Source: Cytophagales bacterium
Lineage (GTDB): Bacteria > Bacteroidota > Bacteroidia > Cytophagales > UBA9547
Assembly (NCBI GenBank): GCA_025360395.1
Contig: JANYCH010000284.1
Location: 1-6,377, forward strand
Direction of reading: 5' to 3'
Length of the DNA stretch: 6,377 nucleotides
The position numbers were made by a program, and so were the translations under genes. The notes beneath the pieces are model-generated. The model worked only from the letters and a program-made list of their open reading frames with translations. It was not told the origin of the DNA and ran no database searches. This document shows, piece by piece, positions 5,723-6,377 of this stretch. The first letter of the stretch is position 1. Every line of letters begins with the position of its first letter.

Positions 5723-6377
5723 TTTAGCATAACATTATATCGTTGAACAAAATCACTTCCCTGCATGATTAAAGTATAAAGTCCTGGAGGTAAATGCGAA
5801 GAATAATTAAATTGTATTTGGGTTTCGGAGTCGCCAAGTAATTGATTTGAAAATTTTACACCAGTAGAGGCATAATTTCCGGTAGAACTCATAAAATAGA
5901 AAGTAATAGAAGGATCTAACTTGGTAAGAAATACCCTAATATCTAAAAGAATATTTTGATATGTAGTAGCATCTTGTGGATTTGGGAAAACATTCATTAA
6001 CCTGGTTTTTGGTAAATTTTCAACAGATGGATTTGGAGTTTGTACAAATGTATTTAAGGGTACATATTGTGATCCCTGTTTCTGGGAAGACGTCTTTTGA
6101 GCAGCTATTATCGGCGCCAAACTATCAGCCGATTTTTTCATATTTGTAGATATATAAGTCTTTAAGTTTTGCATATATTGAGCGGAATCCTGGAGAACAT
6201 CTGTTTTAGATGTTACAGATGTAGAATTAGTAGTTCCATCATTGTATCCATTAGTAGCGTCACAAGGAAATGTATATTGAATATATGCTTTAAAATTCGC
6301 GCCTTGTTTAGCTTTGAAACCTGGTTGCAACTTCACACTTTTTCCAGCATGATATTTTACTTGTGAACCAGAATTCA
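5719..6377 (-). CDS. T9SS-exported protein, C-terminal part (N-terminus beyond right edge)
   Basis: The frame is open from the right edge for 218 codons, so the start lies outside the window. A GTG at 6336 is inside a conserved motif and is not a start. The visible N-terminal part carries the Bacteroidota coathanger motif (about 6366-6256): YHAGKSVKLQPGF, then AKQGANFKAYI and a cysteine at FPCD. About 90 residues of Ser/Thr/Gln-rich linker follow, with a helix-prone stretch. From about 5997 to 5722 comes a T9SS type A sorting domain: LMNVFPNP, then ITFYFMSSTGNYAS, then LPPGLYTLIMQ and a terminal QRYNVMLK. Such domains direct export through the type IX system across the outer membrane, followed by cleavage and often surface attachment. 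The functional domain is not visible, so the role (adhesin, enzyme or other) is unknown. Its stop overlaps the start of the small secreted protein by 4 bp. Confidence 0.85.
   Translation of the reverse strand, partial: NSGSQVKYHAGKSVKLQPGFKAKQGANFKAYIQYTFPCDATNGYNDGTTNSTSVTSKTDVLQDSAQYMQNLKTYISTNMKKSADSLAPIIAAQKTSSQKQGSQYVPLNTFVQTPNPSVENLPKTRLMNVFPNPQDATTYQNILLDIRVFLTKLDPSITFYFMSSTGNYASTGVKFSNQLLGDSETQIQFNYSSHLPPGLYTLIMQGSDFVQRYNVMLK
5722..5997 (-). other. T9SS type A sorting domain (within the partial CDS)
   Basis: This is the C-terminal segment of about 92 residues, with the family's three landmarks: FPNP near its start, a central beta-strand with STGN in place of the commoner D-x-x-G-K/R turn, and LPPGLYTLIM near the end followed by a short basic tail (QRYNVMLK). 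It is somewhat longer than the usual 70-80 residues owing to extra residues before the LPPGLY motif. Confidence 0.8.

Noticed and set aside
6334..6336. GTG as start codon of the T9SS cargo gene
   Set aside because: The frame stays open to the window edge, and the upstream residues (GSQVKYHAGKS) complete the coathanger motif, so the true start lies outside the window.
6169..6366. Plus-strand open frame opposite the T9SS cargo
   Set aside because: It lies entirely antisense to a coding frame with clear coathanger and sorting-domain motifs, and its translation looks like no protein family.

Overview
The window looks like chromosomal DNA of a Bacteroidota species, in the broad Cytophagales/Sphingobacteriales/Chitinophagales sense. 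The DNA is AT-rich. Starts lack recognisable Shine-Dalgarno sequences. A TAnnTTTG-type promoter element precedes the trpD gene. One product ends in a type IX secretion (T9SS) type A sorting domain preceded by the PGF...GxxF coathanger motif. Several products belong to families typical of this phylum (an Lnb/DUF4105 membrane protein, a DUF7935-like protein, a SerB domain of Bacteroidota type). No mobile element, CRISPR array, tRNA or rRNA is visible.

Layout. Positions 1-374 (minus) hold the first 124 codons of a phosphoserine phosphatase-type HAD protein that runs off the left edge. Positions 469-3876 (minus) form a tight gene string transcribed in the order rmlA (glucose-1-phosphate thymidylyltransferase), an Lnb-like membrane protein (DUF4105), an inositol monophosphatase-family phosphatase, and a membrane-anchored DUF7935-like protein. 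The junctions are 15 bp, a 4-bp ATGA overlap and 10 bp, so one transcript is likely. A 178-bp divergent intergenic region (3877-4054) separates rmlA from a solitary trpD on the plus strand (4055-5050). A convergent region (5051-5191) carries two perfect hairpins that share bases. Positions 5192-6377 (minus) hold a two-gene unit: the C-terminal part of a T9SS-exported protein, and a small secreted protein whose start overlaps its stop by ATGA.

How the genes fit together. The rmlA group mixes dTDP-sugar precursor synthesis for surface polysaccharide with a candidate lipoprotein N-acyltransferase and a small membrane-anchored protein, so an envelope theme is plausible but inferred. The serB-like and trpD genes are amino-acid biosynthesis genes flanking it. 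The right-end pair encodes exported proteins that are probably co-translated. No clearly undescribed system is visible. The least explained parts are the T9SS-cargo/small secreted protein pair and the DUF7935-like gene at the end of the envelope string.
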